64,000 nucleotides of DNA from Mesorhizobium sp. GbtcB19 (GTDB lineage Bacteria > Pseudomonadota > Alphaproteobacteria > Rhizobiales > Rhizobiaceae): contig NZ_JAGXJY010000005.1 of NCBI RefSeq assembly GCF_019091085.1, positions 295,149 to 359,148 on the forward strand, given 5' to 3'. A program made the position numbers and the translations under genes. This document shows, piece by piece, positions 49,483 through 57,317 of this stretch (its first letter is position 1; the number at the start of each line of letters is the position of its first letter). A model generated the notes under the pieces. That model worked only from the letters and a program-made list of their open reading frames with translations, made no database searches and was not told the origin of the DNA.

Positions 49483-50130
49483 ATGAACGATTTAACCCCG
49501 CCCAATCGCTGCCGCATCGTGCTGATCGCGCCGCCTTTTGTGCCGGCCGAGCACATCTGCGCGGCCTTCGAGGGCGGCGACGTGGCTTCGCTGATCCTGC
49601 CCGACAACGGCATGGACGATGCTTCCTTCCAGGCCTTCGCCGAAAGGATCGTGCCGATCGCTCAAAATGCCGGCGTCGCCGTAATCATCGCCGGCGATAG
49701 CCGCATCGCCGGCCGCGTCCAGGCCGACGGCATCCATGTCGAAACGAGACCCCAGGAACTCGCCGAGACGATCGAGCGCCTGGCCGGCAAGATGATGGTC
49801 GGCGCCGGCGGCGCCAAGACCCGCGACGAAGCGCTGGAGCTCGGCGAGGAGCGCCCCGACTACATGTTCTTCGGCCGCTTCGGCTACGACAACAAGCCCG
49901 AGCCGCATCACCGCAACCTCGCCCTCGGCGAATGGTGGGCGGAGATGATCTCGATTCCTTGCATCGTCATGGCCGGCTGCGAGCTTGCGTCCGTGGAGAC
50001 GGTGGCCGCGACCGGCGCCGAGTTCGTGGCGCTTTCCAGCGCCGTGTTTGCCGACGGACGCGACCCGCGGGCGGCGATCGCCGCCGCCAACGCGCTGCTC
50101 GATGAAACCGCGCCGCGTTTCGAGGACTGA
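49483..50130 (+). CDS. Thiamine phosphate synthase-like protein (ThiE/TenI fold)
   Basis: A 215-residue TIM-barrel protein: RIVLIAPPFVPAEHICAAFEGGDVASLIL, AVIIAGDSRIAGRVQADGIHVE, MMVGAGGAKTRDEALELGEERPDYMFFGRFG and a final IAAANALLDE. The VGxGGxKTRDEAxxxG pattern replaces the usual ThiE motif. This variant is common in rhizobia beside or instead of canonical ThiE. It may couple the thiazole and pyrimidine moieties or act like TenI; activity is uncertain. ATG at 49483. Confidence 0.7.
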   Translation: MNDLTPPNRCRIVLIAPPFVPAEHICAAFEGGDVASLILPDNGMDDASFQAFAERIVPIAQNAGVAVIIAGDSRIAGRVQADGIHVETRPQELAETIERLAGKMMVGAGGAKTRDEALELGEERPDYMFFGRFGYDNKPEPHHRNLALGEWWAEMISIPCIVMAGCELASVETVAATGAEFVALSSAVFADGRDPRAAIAAANALLDETAPRFED

Positions 50131-50131
50131 C

Positions 50132-51298
50132 ATGCGCTTGGCGGTCCTTTCCCTGGCTGTCCTGGCCGGCTTGATCGCCCCGATCTGCTGGCTGAGCGAT
50201 GTGGCAACCGCGGCCGAGACCGTCCCACTGCCGCAGCCCCGCCCGGACACGAGCACCCCAAACACGGGCACCTCAAACACGGGTACCTCGAATACCGCCA
50301 TCCCGAATGTGGAAACGCCGAACGTAAGTTCGCCGGACATCGGCGCACCGAATGCGAGCCGGTTCGGCGACGGCGCGCATGTCGACAAGCCGATCGAGAA
50401 CACATTGCCGCAACCGGCCACCATGACGCCGCCATCGGTCGACACCATCAATCCTGACCGCTTCGGCGCCAAGCAGCCGGATGCCGCCTACGGCGCCTTC
50501 CAGCGCGGGCTCTACAAGACCGCCTACAACCTTGCCATGGAGCGCGCCAAGAACGGCGATCCGGCGGCCGAGACGCTGGTGGCCGAAATCCTGTCGCGCG
50601 GGCTGGGTGTGCCGGTCAATCCGGCGGAGGCCGGCAAGTGGTATGCGCTGGCCGCCGAGCAGGGTGTGCCGGAGGCGCAGTTCCAATATGCGCTGATGCA
50701 GCTCGACGGCCGTTATGTGAAGAAGGACGAAAAGGCTGCCTTCGCCCTGATGCAGGCCTCCGCCGAGGCCGGCAACCGGCTGGCGCAGTTCAACTTCGCG
50801 CAATTGCTGGTCCAGGAGGATCCGGGCGATACCGGCCTCGTGAAAGCCGCCGTCTATTACCAGCGGGCGGCCGCCACCGGCCTTGCCGATGCGCAATATG
50901 CGATGGCGCAGCTCTATGCCAATGGCGTCGGCGGCAAGCCGCATGACGACGCCCAGGCGCGCATCCTGCTGGCGCAGGCCGCGCGGCAGAATTACGACAC
51001 CGCGCAGATCGACCTCGCCGCCTGGATGATCGAGGGCCGTGGCGGCGAACGCGACCTGAAATCGGGTTTTGCCTGGATGCGGCGGGCCGCCGAAGGTGGC
51101 AACGTCGCCGCCCAGAACCGCCTTGCCAAGCTCTACATGGGCGGCATCGGCACCGATCCGGATCTGATCCTCGCCGGCGCCTGGTACATCGTCGCGCGCC
51201 GCGCCGGGCTGATCGATCCGCAGATGGACGATTTCCTGCAGGGCCTCGACGACGACCAGACCAAGCAGGCGCTGCAAAAGGCAAATCGGCTGCCGTGA
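50132..51298 (+). CDS. Exported Sel1-repeat (TPR-like) protein
   Basis: 388 residues. The signal peptide (MRLAVLSLAVLAGLIAPICWL...ATAA) is followed by a low-complexity Asn/Thr/Ser/Pro stretch with NTGTS-type repeats (~residues 40-70). About six Sel1 repeats follow from residue ~125 (YGAFQRGLYKTAYNLAMERA; AGKWYALAAEQGVPEAQFQYAL; AAVYYQRAAATGLADAQYAMA). These repeats mediate protein-protein contacts. It starts one base after the ThiE-like stop, so the two are probably co-transcribed. Confidence 0.87.
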   Translation: MRLAVLSLAVLAGLIAPICWLSDVATAAETVPLPQPRPDTSTPNTGTSNTGTSNTAIPNVETPNVSSPDIGAPNASRFGDGAHVDKPIENTLPQPATMTPPSVDTINPDRFGAKQPDAAYGAFQRGLYKTAYNLAMERAKNGDPAAETLVAEILSRGLGVPVNPAEAGKWYALAAEQGVPEAQFQYALMQLDGRYVKKDEKAAFALMQASAEAGNRLAQFNFAQLLVQEDPGDTGLVKAAVYYQRAAATGLADAQYAMAQLYANGVGGKPHDDAQARILLAQAARQNYDTAQIDLAAWMIEGRGGERDLKSGFAWMRRAAEGGNVAAQNRLAKLYMGGIGTDPDLILAGAWYIVARRAGLIDPQMDDFLQGLDDDQTKQALQKANRLP

Positions 51299-51429
51299 GG
51301 CGCAACGCCGGGGTGGCACGATCCTGACCGCTCCCTTGCCTCCCTCCCTTGCTAGTACGTGCAATTTGTGGTCTTGGAGGCGCCAAAGCGCGACCCGCGC
51401 CAGAAAAATCTCACTCGGATCAGTTCATC

Positions 51430-51996
51430 ATGGCCAAGATCAGTGGCAACGAAATCCGTCCCGGCTATGTCATCGAGCACGATGGCGGGCTGTGGGTGGC
51501 GGTCAAGACCAACACCGTCAAGCCCGGCAAGGGCGGCGCCTACAACCAGGTCGAGTTGAAGAACCTGATCAACGGCACCAAGCTCAACGAACGCTTCCGC
51601 TCGGCCGAGACCGTCGAGCAAATAAGGCTCGACCTGAAGGATTTTTCCTTCCTTTACGAACAGGGCGACGCGCTGGTGTTCATGGACACCGAAAGCTACG
51701 AGCAGCTCGAGCTCGCCAAGGACTTCGTCGGCGAACGCGCCGCCTTTCTGCAGGACGGCATGATGGTGACGGTGCAGCTCTATGAAGAGCGGCCGATCGG
51801 CATTTCGCTGCCGGACCAGGTGACGCTGACCGTCACCGAGGCCGATCCGGTGGTGCGGGGCCAGACGGCCGCGTCCTCCTATAAGCCGGCAGTGCTGGAG
51901 AACGGCATCCGCGTGCTGGTGCCGCCCTTCATCTCGGCCGGCGAACGCATCATCGTCGACACCAACGAAATCACCTATATGCGCCGCGCCGATTGA
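51430..51996 (+). CDS. efp: Translation elongation factor P
   Basis: A 188-residue three-domain EF-P. The tip loop [16 protein letters not shown] carries Lys34, the residue beta-lysylated by EpmA in many bacteria. The C-terminal signature region [22 protein letters not shown] is present. It relieves ribosome stalling at polyproline, which fits the many proline-rich envelope proteins nearby. ATG at 51430 chosen by homology. Confidence 0.97.
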   Translation: MAKISGNEIRPGYVIEHDGGLWVAVKTNTVKPGKGGAYNQVELKNLINGTKLNERFRSAETVEQIRLDLKDFSFLYEQGDALVFMDTESYEQLELAKDFVGERAAFLQDGMMVTVQLYEERPIGISLPDQVTLTVTEADPVVRGQTAASSYKPAVLENGIRVLVPPFISAGERIIVDTNEITYMRRAD

Positions 51997-52031
51997 GCGC
52001 CGGCCGGTAGGAAGAAAAGCCAGGAAGAAAA

Positions 52032-52832
52032 ATGGCGCGTTCCGCTCTCCTCAACGTCATGGTCCAGGCCGCGATGAAGGCCGGCCGCTCGCTGTCGCGC
52101 GACTTCGGCGAGGTGCAGAACCTGCAGGTCTCGATGAAGGGACCGGGCGACTATGTCAGCCAGGCCGACCGCAAGGCGGAAGAGATCGTCTTTGCCGAGC
52201 TTTCCAAGGCGCGGCCGGGCTACGCCTTCCTGATGGAGGAGCGCGGCGCCGTCGAAGGAGAGGATGCCCAGCACCGCTGGCTGGTCGATCCGCTCGACGG
52301 GACCACCAACTTCCTGCATGGCATCCCGATTTTCTCGGTATCGATCGCGCTCGAGCGCCAGGGCCAGGTCGTCGCCGGCGTGGTCTACAATCCGGCGATG
52401 GACGAGCTCTACACGGCCGAGCGCGGCGGCGGTGCCTTCATGAACGACCGTCGGCTGCGCGTCGCCGGCCGCTCCAAGCTGACCGACGCGGTGATCGGCT
52501 GCGGCATGCCGCATCTCGGCCGCGGCCAGCATGGCAATTTCCTGATCGAGCTGCGCAACGTGATGGCCGAAGTCTCCGGCGTTCGCCGCCTGGGCTCCGC
52601 CGCGCTCGATCTCGCCTATGTCGCGGCCGGCCGCATGGACGGCTTCTGGGAAACCGGCCTGTCGCCCTGGGACATCGCCGCCGGCACCCTTCTGGTGCGC
52701 GAAGCCGGCGGCTTCGTTTCCGACATGAGCGGCGGACAGGACATGCTTGACAATGGCGAGGTCGTCGCCGGCAACGAGCTCATCCAGCGCGCGCTGCTTA
52801 AGACCGTGAAGAAGCCGTTGGCGCCTCGCTGA
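52032..52832 (+). CDS. suhB: Inositol monophosphatase family protein (SuhB)
   Basis: A 266-residue Mg-dependent phosphatase: metal site WLVDPLDGTTNFLHGIPIFSVSIAL, the EERG segment (MEERGAVEG), and the C-terminal signature WETGLSPWDIAAGTLLVREAGG. It hydrolyses inositol-1-phosphate or related sugars; E. coli SuhB also acts in rRNA antitermination. It follows efp by 35 bp on the same strand. Confidence 0.93.
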   Translation: MARSALLNVMVQAAMKAGRSLSRDFGEVQNLQVSMKGPGDYVSQADRKAEEIVFAELSKARPGYAFLMEERGAVEGEDAQHRWLVDPLDGTTNFLHGIPIFSVSIALERQGQVVAGVVYNPAMDELYTAERGGGAFMNDRRLRVAGRSKLTDAVIGCGMPHLGRGQHGNFLIELRNVMAEVSGVRRLGSAALDLAYVAAGRMDGFWETGLSPWDIAAGTLLVREAGGFVSDMSGGQDMLDNGEVVAGNELIQRALLKTVKKPLAPR

Positions 52833-52943
52833 CTTCAACGTGCTAGCGCGTCGAAAGGACGCGCGCCTTTAGTCGCAAAACCGCAACCGAAGCTTGAAAT
52901 ATTGGTCCCCGAGCGCCCAGATTAGGCGTTGCAGGATCATTTG

Positions 52944-53636
52944 ATGAGCGACGCGCGTCCAGATACCCAGCTTGATATCCCCTTCGTGGGGCGCTGGCAC
53001 TATTCGCGCGCCGAGATGATCGCCGATGGCATCGTCCACGCCGTGGGCATCGTATTGGCGATCGCCGCCGGCTCGGCCTTCCTGGCGCTGGCTGCGTTCC
53101 ACTCCGGTCCAGGCGAATATGTCGCCGCCGTCTTCTACGTGGTGTCGCTGCTCACCGTGCTGTCGGTGTCGCTGGCCTACAATCTGTGGCCGGTGTCTTG
53201 GCCGGCGAAATGGATCCTGCGGCGCTTCGATCATGCCGCGATCTATCTCTTGATCGCCGCCACCTACACGCCCTTCCTCGCCCAGCTCAACAACTCGCCG
53301 CTGGCGCTGCCCATGATCGTCGTCGTCTGGAGCGCCGCATTGGCCGGCATCGCCATCAAGATGTTCCTGCCGGGCCGCTACGACCGGCTGGCCATCGTCT
53401 TCTACCTCGCCATCGGCTGGAGCGGCGTCGTGCTCGCCGGACCGCTGGTCGAGACGCTGCCGACCACCTCGGTCGCGCTGCTTATCGCCGGCGGCATCGT
53501 CTATTCCTGCGGTGTCATCTTCTTCGCCTGGAAGGGCCTGCGCTTCCACAATGCGGTCTGGCACGGCTTCGTCGTCACCGGCGCCGGCCTGCACCTGGCC
53601 GCCATGGTCGACTGCCTGGTCGTCAACCGGTTCTGA
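52944..53636 (+). CDS. Hemolysin III / PAQR-family membrane protein
   Basis: A 230-residue protein with seven hydrophobic segments. Family motifs: IADGIVHAVGIVLAI, SLAYNLWP (where the family has SxxYH), RFDHAAIYLLIAATYTPF, and the final HNAVWHGFVVTGAGLHLAAM, whose His residues would bind zinc. Activity as a hemolysin is only by family name. ATG at 52944 follows AGGATCATTTG; an earlier in-frame start at 52929 is possible. Confidence 0.88.
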   Translation: MSDARPDTQLDIPFVGRWHYSRAEMIADGIVHAVGIVLAIAAGSAFLALAAFHSGPGEYVAAVFYVVSLLTVLSVSLAYNLWPVSWPAKWILRRFDHAAIYLLIAATYTPFLAQLNNSPLALPMIVVVWSAALAGIAIKMFLPGRYDRLAIVFYLAIGWSGVVLAGPLVETLPTTSVALLIAGGIVYSCGVIFFAWKGLRFHNAVWHGFVVTGAGLHLAAMVDCLVVNRF

Positions 53637-53737
53637 ACCTTGGCGTCTGCGATATTGCCAAGCGCCATTCAATTTGGTCACAATTCCGTTTAGAGTCGCG
53701 GCAATTCTGCGGCGGTGGCATCGGAAACGGGGCACGG

Positions 53738-54760
53738 ATGGCTTTTCTCAGATCCTTCGGCAGGCGATCGGACGTCCTGATCTACGATCCGCACAAGCTG
53801 TCGAGCCCGCAGGTGTTCCTGCTCACCATGATGATCTTCCTGATCATCGTCGCTTTCATCGCCGCCATCCTCACCCGTCAGATCTCGACCGCCTTCTCCA
53901 GCAATCCCGGCCTCAACGGGTTGATCGTCGGCGTGCTGGCAGTCGGCATCCTGCTTGCCTTCACGCAGGTCGGGCGGCTGTTCCGCGAGGTGCGCTGGGT
54001 CAACTCCTTCCGCGCCGGCTCCGAAACCACCGAGCCGGTGCTGCTGGCGCCGATGAAGGCGATGATCGGCCGATCGTCCTCGATGGCCTTCTCGACCTCC
54101 TCGATGCGCACGATGCTCGATTCCATCGCCACCCGCCTCGACGAAAGCCGCGACACCTCGCGCTATCTGGTCGGCTTGCTTGTGTTCCTCGGCCTGCTCG
54201 GCACCTTCTGGGGCCTGCTCAACACCATCGCCTCGATCCGCGAGACGATCGAGGCCCTGGATCCGGGCACCGGCGACGCGGCGGCTGTGCTCGATGCGCT
54301 GAAGCAGGGCCTGTCGGCGCCGCTGGCCGGCATGGGCACCGCGTTTTCGTCCTCGCTGTTCGGCCTTTCGGGCTCGCTGGTGCTCGGCTTCCTCGACCTG
54401 CAGGCCGGCCGCGCCCAGACCCGCTTCTACACCGAGCTCGAAAACTGGCTGTCCTCGGTCACCGACCTATCGTCCGACATCGTCGTCTCCGACACGTCGA
54501 AAGCAACCGAATCCTCCGAGGACATCCGCCTGCTGTCGGAGCGGCTGCGCAGCCTGCAGGAAAATGGCGGCGGCTCCAATCCGCGCGTCGCCACCGCCAT
54601 GGCCAATCTTGCCGACGGCATTTCGGGGCTGGTCAAGAACATGCGCTCCGAGCAGCAGATCATGCGCGACTGGGTCGAGGCCCAGTCCGATGAGCAGAAG
54701 GCCATGCGCAACACGCTGGAAAAGATCGCCGACGCGCTGAAGAAGCAAGGGGTCCACTGA
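53738..54760 (+). CDS. MotA/TolQ/ExbB-like motor subunit with C-terminal helical tail
   Basis: 340 residues. Two N-terminal membrane helices (VFLLTMMIFLIIVAFIAAIL and LIVGVLAVGILLAFTQVG) are followed by the paired MotA/ExbB helices (YLVGLLVFLGLLGTFWGLLNTI and LSAPLAGMGTAFSSSLFGLSGSLVLGFLDL). A ~110-residue charged helical tail finishes the chain. It is the partner of the next gene; the two stops/starts are one base apart. It is separate from tolQ and from flagellar motA, and the powered process is unknown. Confidence 0.85.
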   Translation: MAFLRSFGRRSDVLIYDPHKLSSPQVFLLTMMIFLIIVAFIAAILTRQISTAFSSNPGLNGLIVGVLAVGILLAFTQVGRLFREVRWVNSFRAGSETTEPVLLAPMKAMIGRSSSMAFSTSSMRTMLDSIATRLDESRDTSRYLVGLLVFLGLLGTFWGLLNTIASIRETIEALDPGTGDAAAVLDALKQGLSAPLAGMGTAFSSSLFGLSGSLVLGFLDLQAGRAQTRFYTELENWLSSVTDLSSDIVVSDTSKATESSEDIRLLSERLRSLQENGGGSNPRVATAMANLADGISGLVKNMRSEQQIMRDWVEAQSDEQKAMRNTLEKIADALKKQGVH

Positions 54761-54761
54761 C

Positions 54762-55790
54762 GTGGCGCTGGCAAGACGGCGCGCCGACCGCCGCATCGAC
54801 TATTGGCCGGGCTTCGTCGACGCGCTGTCGACGCTGCTGCTGGCGATCATGTTCCTGCTCACCGTCTTCGTGCTGGCGCAGTTCCTGCTCAGCCGCGAGA
54901 TCTCCGGCAAGGACGCGGTGCTGAACCGCCTCAACTCGCAGATCAACGAGCTGACCCAGTTGCTGGCGCTGGAGCGCACGAACAGCCAGGACAAGGAGGA
55001 TTCGCTCGCCAACCTGCAGGCGTCGCTGTCGGCGGCGCAGGCCGAGAAGAGCCGCCTCGAGCAGTTGCTGGCGCAGGGCGCCGGCGCCGGCGACGCTGCC
55101 AACAAGCGCGCCGACCAGCTGTCCGGCGAGCTCGGCAATCAGCGCCAGATCAGCCAGCAGGCGCTGAGCCAGGTCGAGATCCTCAACCAGCAGATCGCGG
55201 CGCTGCGCAAGCAGATCGGCGCGCTCGAGGACGCGCTCAACGTCTCCGAGCAGCGTGACCACGACTCCAACACCAAGATCGCCGATCTCGGCCGACGCCT
55301 GAACGTGGCGCTTGCGCAGCGCGTCCAGGAGCTCAACCGCTACCGCTCCGATTTCTTCGGCCGCCTGCGCGAAATCCTCGCCGACCGCGAGAACATCCGC
55401 ATCGTCGGCGACCGCTTCGTCTTCCAGTCGGAGGTGCTGTTCCCGACCGGCTCCGACGAGATCAACGATGCCGGCAAGGTCGAGATGAAGAAGCTCGCCG
55501 ACGCCATCATCGAGTTGCAGAAGGAAATCCCGCCGGAGATCAGCTGGGTGCTGCGCGTCGACGGCCACACCGACAACAAGCCGCTCTCCGGCACCGGCCG
55601 CTATCGCGACAATTGGGAACTGTCGACCGCGCGCGCGACCTCCGTCGTGAAGTTCCTGATCGAGAATGGCGTGCCCGCCAACCGGCTGGTCGCCGCCGGT
55701 TTCGGCGAGTTCCAGCCGCTCGACCCGGCCGACACCGACGAGGCGCGCGGCAAGAACCGTCGTATTGAGCTCAAGCTCACCGAACGGTGA
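54762..55790 (+). CDS. MotB/OmpA-like peptidoglycan-binding motor partner
   Basis: 342 residues. One membrane helix carries an aspartate at the position of the MotB/ExbD proton carrier (Asp20, WPGFVDALSTLLLAIMFLL). A long coiled coil follows (~residues 50-190, rich in Leu/Gln/Glu heptads). The OmpA-type domain contains VLFPTGSDEINDAGK and VDGHTDNKPLSGTGRYRDNWELSTARATSVVKFL. GTG start. It probably forms a peptidoglycan-anchored proton channel with the preceding protein. Confidence 0.87.
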   Translation: MALARRRADRRIDYWPGFVDALSTLLLAIMFLLTVFVLAQFLLSREISGKDAVLNRLNSQINELTQLLALERTNSQDKEDSLANLQASLSAAQAEKSRLEQLLAQGAGAGDAANKRADQLSGELGNQRQISQQALSQVEILNQQIAALRKQIGALEDALNVSEQRDHDSNTKIADLGRRLNVALAQRVQELNRYRSDFFGRLREILADRENIRIVGDRFVFQSEVLFPTGSDEINDAGKVEMKKLADAIIELQKEIPPEISWVLRVDGHTDNKPLSGTGRYRDNWELSTARATSVVKFLIENGVPANRLVAAGFGEFQPLDPADTDEARGKNRRIELKLTER

Positions 55791-55797
55791 TTTAAAG

Positions 55798-55841
55798 CAT
55801 GTCTCCCGAAAGTGGGAACCGGTTTCGGGACAAAGACATGC
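55798..55841. repeat. Rhizobial intergenic palindrome (copy 4, short variant)
   Basis: GCATGTCTCCCGAAAGTGGG...CGGGACAAAGACATGC, sharing the GTGGGAACCGGTTTCGG core with the other copies. It starts seven bases after the MotB-like stop. Confidence 0.75.
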
Positions 55842-55854
55842 GTAGAATCAAAAG

Positions 55855-55900
55855 CCTAAAGCGCACGGAGCGCATCTGAAAGATCGCGACGCGCTTTAGG
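55855..55900. repeat. Palindrome CCTAAAGCGC...GCGCTTTAGG
   Basis: Ten-base perfect arms enclose a 26 bp centre. Similar AAAGCGC/GCGCTTTA elements often accompany the preceding palindrome type in rhizobia. Confidence 0.65.
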
Positions 55901-56143
55901 ATCACGTGAAGTCACGGGAAGTTGTTCGTCGGCTCAATACTTATAGTGCAAGTGCCGGCGGCAAGAGCTGAAAACATTATCTTTTTTTAATTACACATCG
56001 CAAATCGACGCACCTAATTTGCTGCCAGGGCCGGGGACCGCCGGCGATGCCTCCCATCGCGACGCGACGGAACTGGACGGCCCCGGAATGTCGGAAGGCT
56101 GGCGGCGCGACCGCTTCCTTCCTTGGCAGGAGGATGCGCCGCC

Positions 56144-56572
56144 ATGCGCGCTTCAACATCACTCAAGACCGTAACCCTGGCTGCTGCATTGATTGCAGCC
56201 CCGCTCGCCGGCGCGTACGCGGCTGGACATCACAGGGGCGGAGCTCTCGAGGCTCCCGATCCGACCGACATGACCGGACCGCGCGTGACCAGTCTGATCG
56301 AGCAAATCCAGGGCGTAAATCAGGGTATCGCCGACGCACGGGAAGCGAACAACATCTCGGCCGCGGAGGCGCGGCAACTGCATATGCGCGCAGCCCATAT
56401 CAGCCAGGCCGCGGAACATGTTGCAGCCTCGGATCATGGCAGGATCCCGGCCGCGCAATATCATGACCTGCTGCGTCGCCTCGACAATGTCGACCAGAGG
56501 CTGATGAACGACACCGGCAGCGGCTTCATGATGGGTGACGGCTCGGACGGCGGAAACTATCCGAACGGCTAA
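56144..56572 (+). CDS. Small exported protein of unknown function
   Basis: 142 residues: signal peptide MRASTSLKTVTLAAALIAAPLAGAYAAG, then a His/Gly-rich start (HHRGG). A helical His/Ala/Gln-rich middle follows (ARQLHMRAAHISQAAEHVA), and the C-terminus is Gly/Asp/Asn-rich (GSGFMMGDGSDGGNY). GGAGG precedes the ATG at 56144. I do not recognise the family; a periplasmic location is inferred. Confidence 0.65.
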   Translation: MRASTSLKTVTLAAALIAAPLAGAYAAGHHRGGALEAPDPTDMTGPRVTSLIEQIQGVNQGIADAREANNISAAEARQLHMRAAHISQAAEHVAASDHGRIPAAQYHDLLRRLDNVDQRLMNDTGSGFMMGDGSDGGNYPNG

Positions 56573-56590
56573 GGTTTTTGCTGTTTCCAG

Positions 56591-56759
56591 AGCAATTCCA
56601 GGAAAAGTGTGACGCGGTTTTCCGTCAGGAATTGCGTCAAAACAAAGCGATAGGGCGGCTCACCGTTTCCGTGAAAGGGTGAGCCGCCCTGGGAAACGGC
56701 GACCACTTCTTTTGACGCAATTCCAGGAAAGCGGTTTTTCACATTTTCATGGAATGGCT
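56591..56759. repeat. Composite repeat with central 13 bp-stem hairpin
   Basis: Two related palindromes, AGCAATTCCAGGAAAA...GGAATTGCGT (56591-56637) and ACGCAATTCCAGGAAAG...GGAATGGCT (56716-56759), flank a strong hairpin AGGGCGGCTCACC / GGTGAGCCGCCCT (56652-56664 with 56678-56690). The hairpin could terminate the upstream gene, though no T tract follows. Confidence 0.65.
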
Positions 56760-56817
56760 CGAGAGGAAGGGACCACCTGGCGCCCGAGGGACCTGGCTCC
56801 GAGGGCGTCCTTTTCCG

Positions 56818-57171
56818 TCACCACCCCAGCCAGAGCGCGAGGATGGCAAGCACGGACGGCACCGTCTGGATATAGAGGATCTTGCGGCCGACGGTCGCCG
56901 CGCCGTAGAGGCCGGCAACAGTGACGCAAAGCAGGAAGAACATCTTCACCTGGAAGCCTGCGGCGCCGAGATAGAGGCCCCAGAACAGCCCGGCGGCGAG
57001 AAAGCCGTTATAGAGCCCCTGATTGGCCGCGAGCACCTTCGAAGCGCTGGCGAAGTCCGGCGTCAGCTTAAACACCTTGCGGCCGCGCGGCGTGTCCCAC
57101 AGCACCATCTCCAGATAGACGATGTAGCAATGGATCAGCGCCACCAGTCCGACCAGGATGTTACCGATCAT
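56818..57171 (-). CDS. DUF1304 small membrane protein
   Basis: A 117-residue protein with four hydrophobic helices. The family start is MIGNILVGLVALIHCYIVYLEMVLWDTPRGRKVF, followed by NQGLYNGFLAAGLFWGL. Function of the family is unknown. GGAGGGGACG immediately precedes the ATG at 57171. Confidence 0.85.
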   Translation of the reverse strand: MIGNILVGLVALIHCYIVYLEMVLWDTPRGRKVFKLTPDFASASKVLAANQGLYNGFLAAGLFWGLYLGAAGFQVKMFFLLCVTVAGLYGAATVGRKILYIQTVPSVLAILALWLGW

Positions 57172-57317
57172 CGTCCCCTCCAGCGATTTGTTCCCGGCAT
57201 TGATCACGCAGTCATGTCACATGGCAAGATGGCTGATCCCATCCCGACCGGGCAGGGTTGCCAAGCGCGGTGCCTTGGTATCTTTTCGCGCCAGCCAATT
57301 TGAAGCTGGGATCCATC

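Larger units (their letters stand above)
55791..56143. other. 353 bp intergenic region with repeats
   Basis: Contains two palindromic elements (55798-55841, 55855-55900) and then ~240 bp without recognisable features apart from a T/A-rich patch near 55980. Confidence 0.5.

Noticed and set aside
50238..50330. Possible CRISPR-like short repeats
   Set aside because: The 15 bp units are contiguous, in frame and inside a coding sequence, with no spacers.
53738..55790. Zorya-type anti-phage defence (ZorAB)
   Set aside because: The MotA/MotB-like pair alone does not make Zorya; no ZorC/ZorD/ZorE-like gene follows, and the neighbours are housekeeping genes.
56818..57171. Extended start of the DUF1304 protein at 57207
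   Set aside because: The extra residues lack conservation, while a strong ribosome-binding site lies directly before the ATG at 57171.
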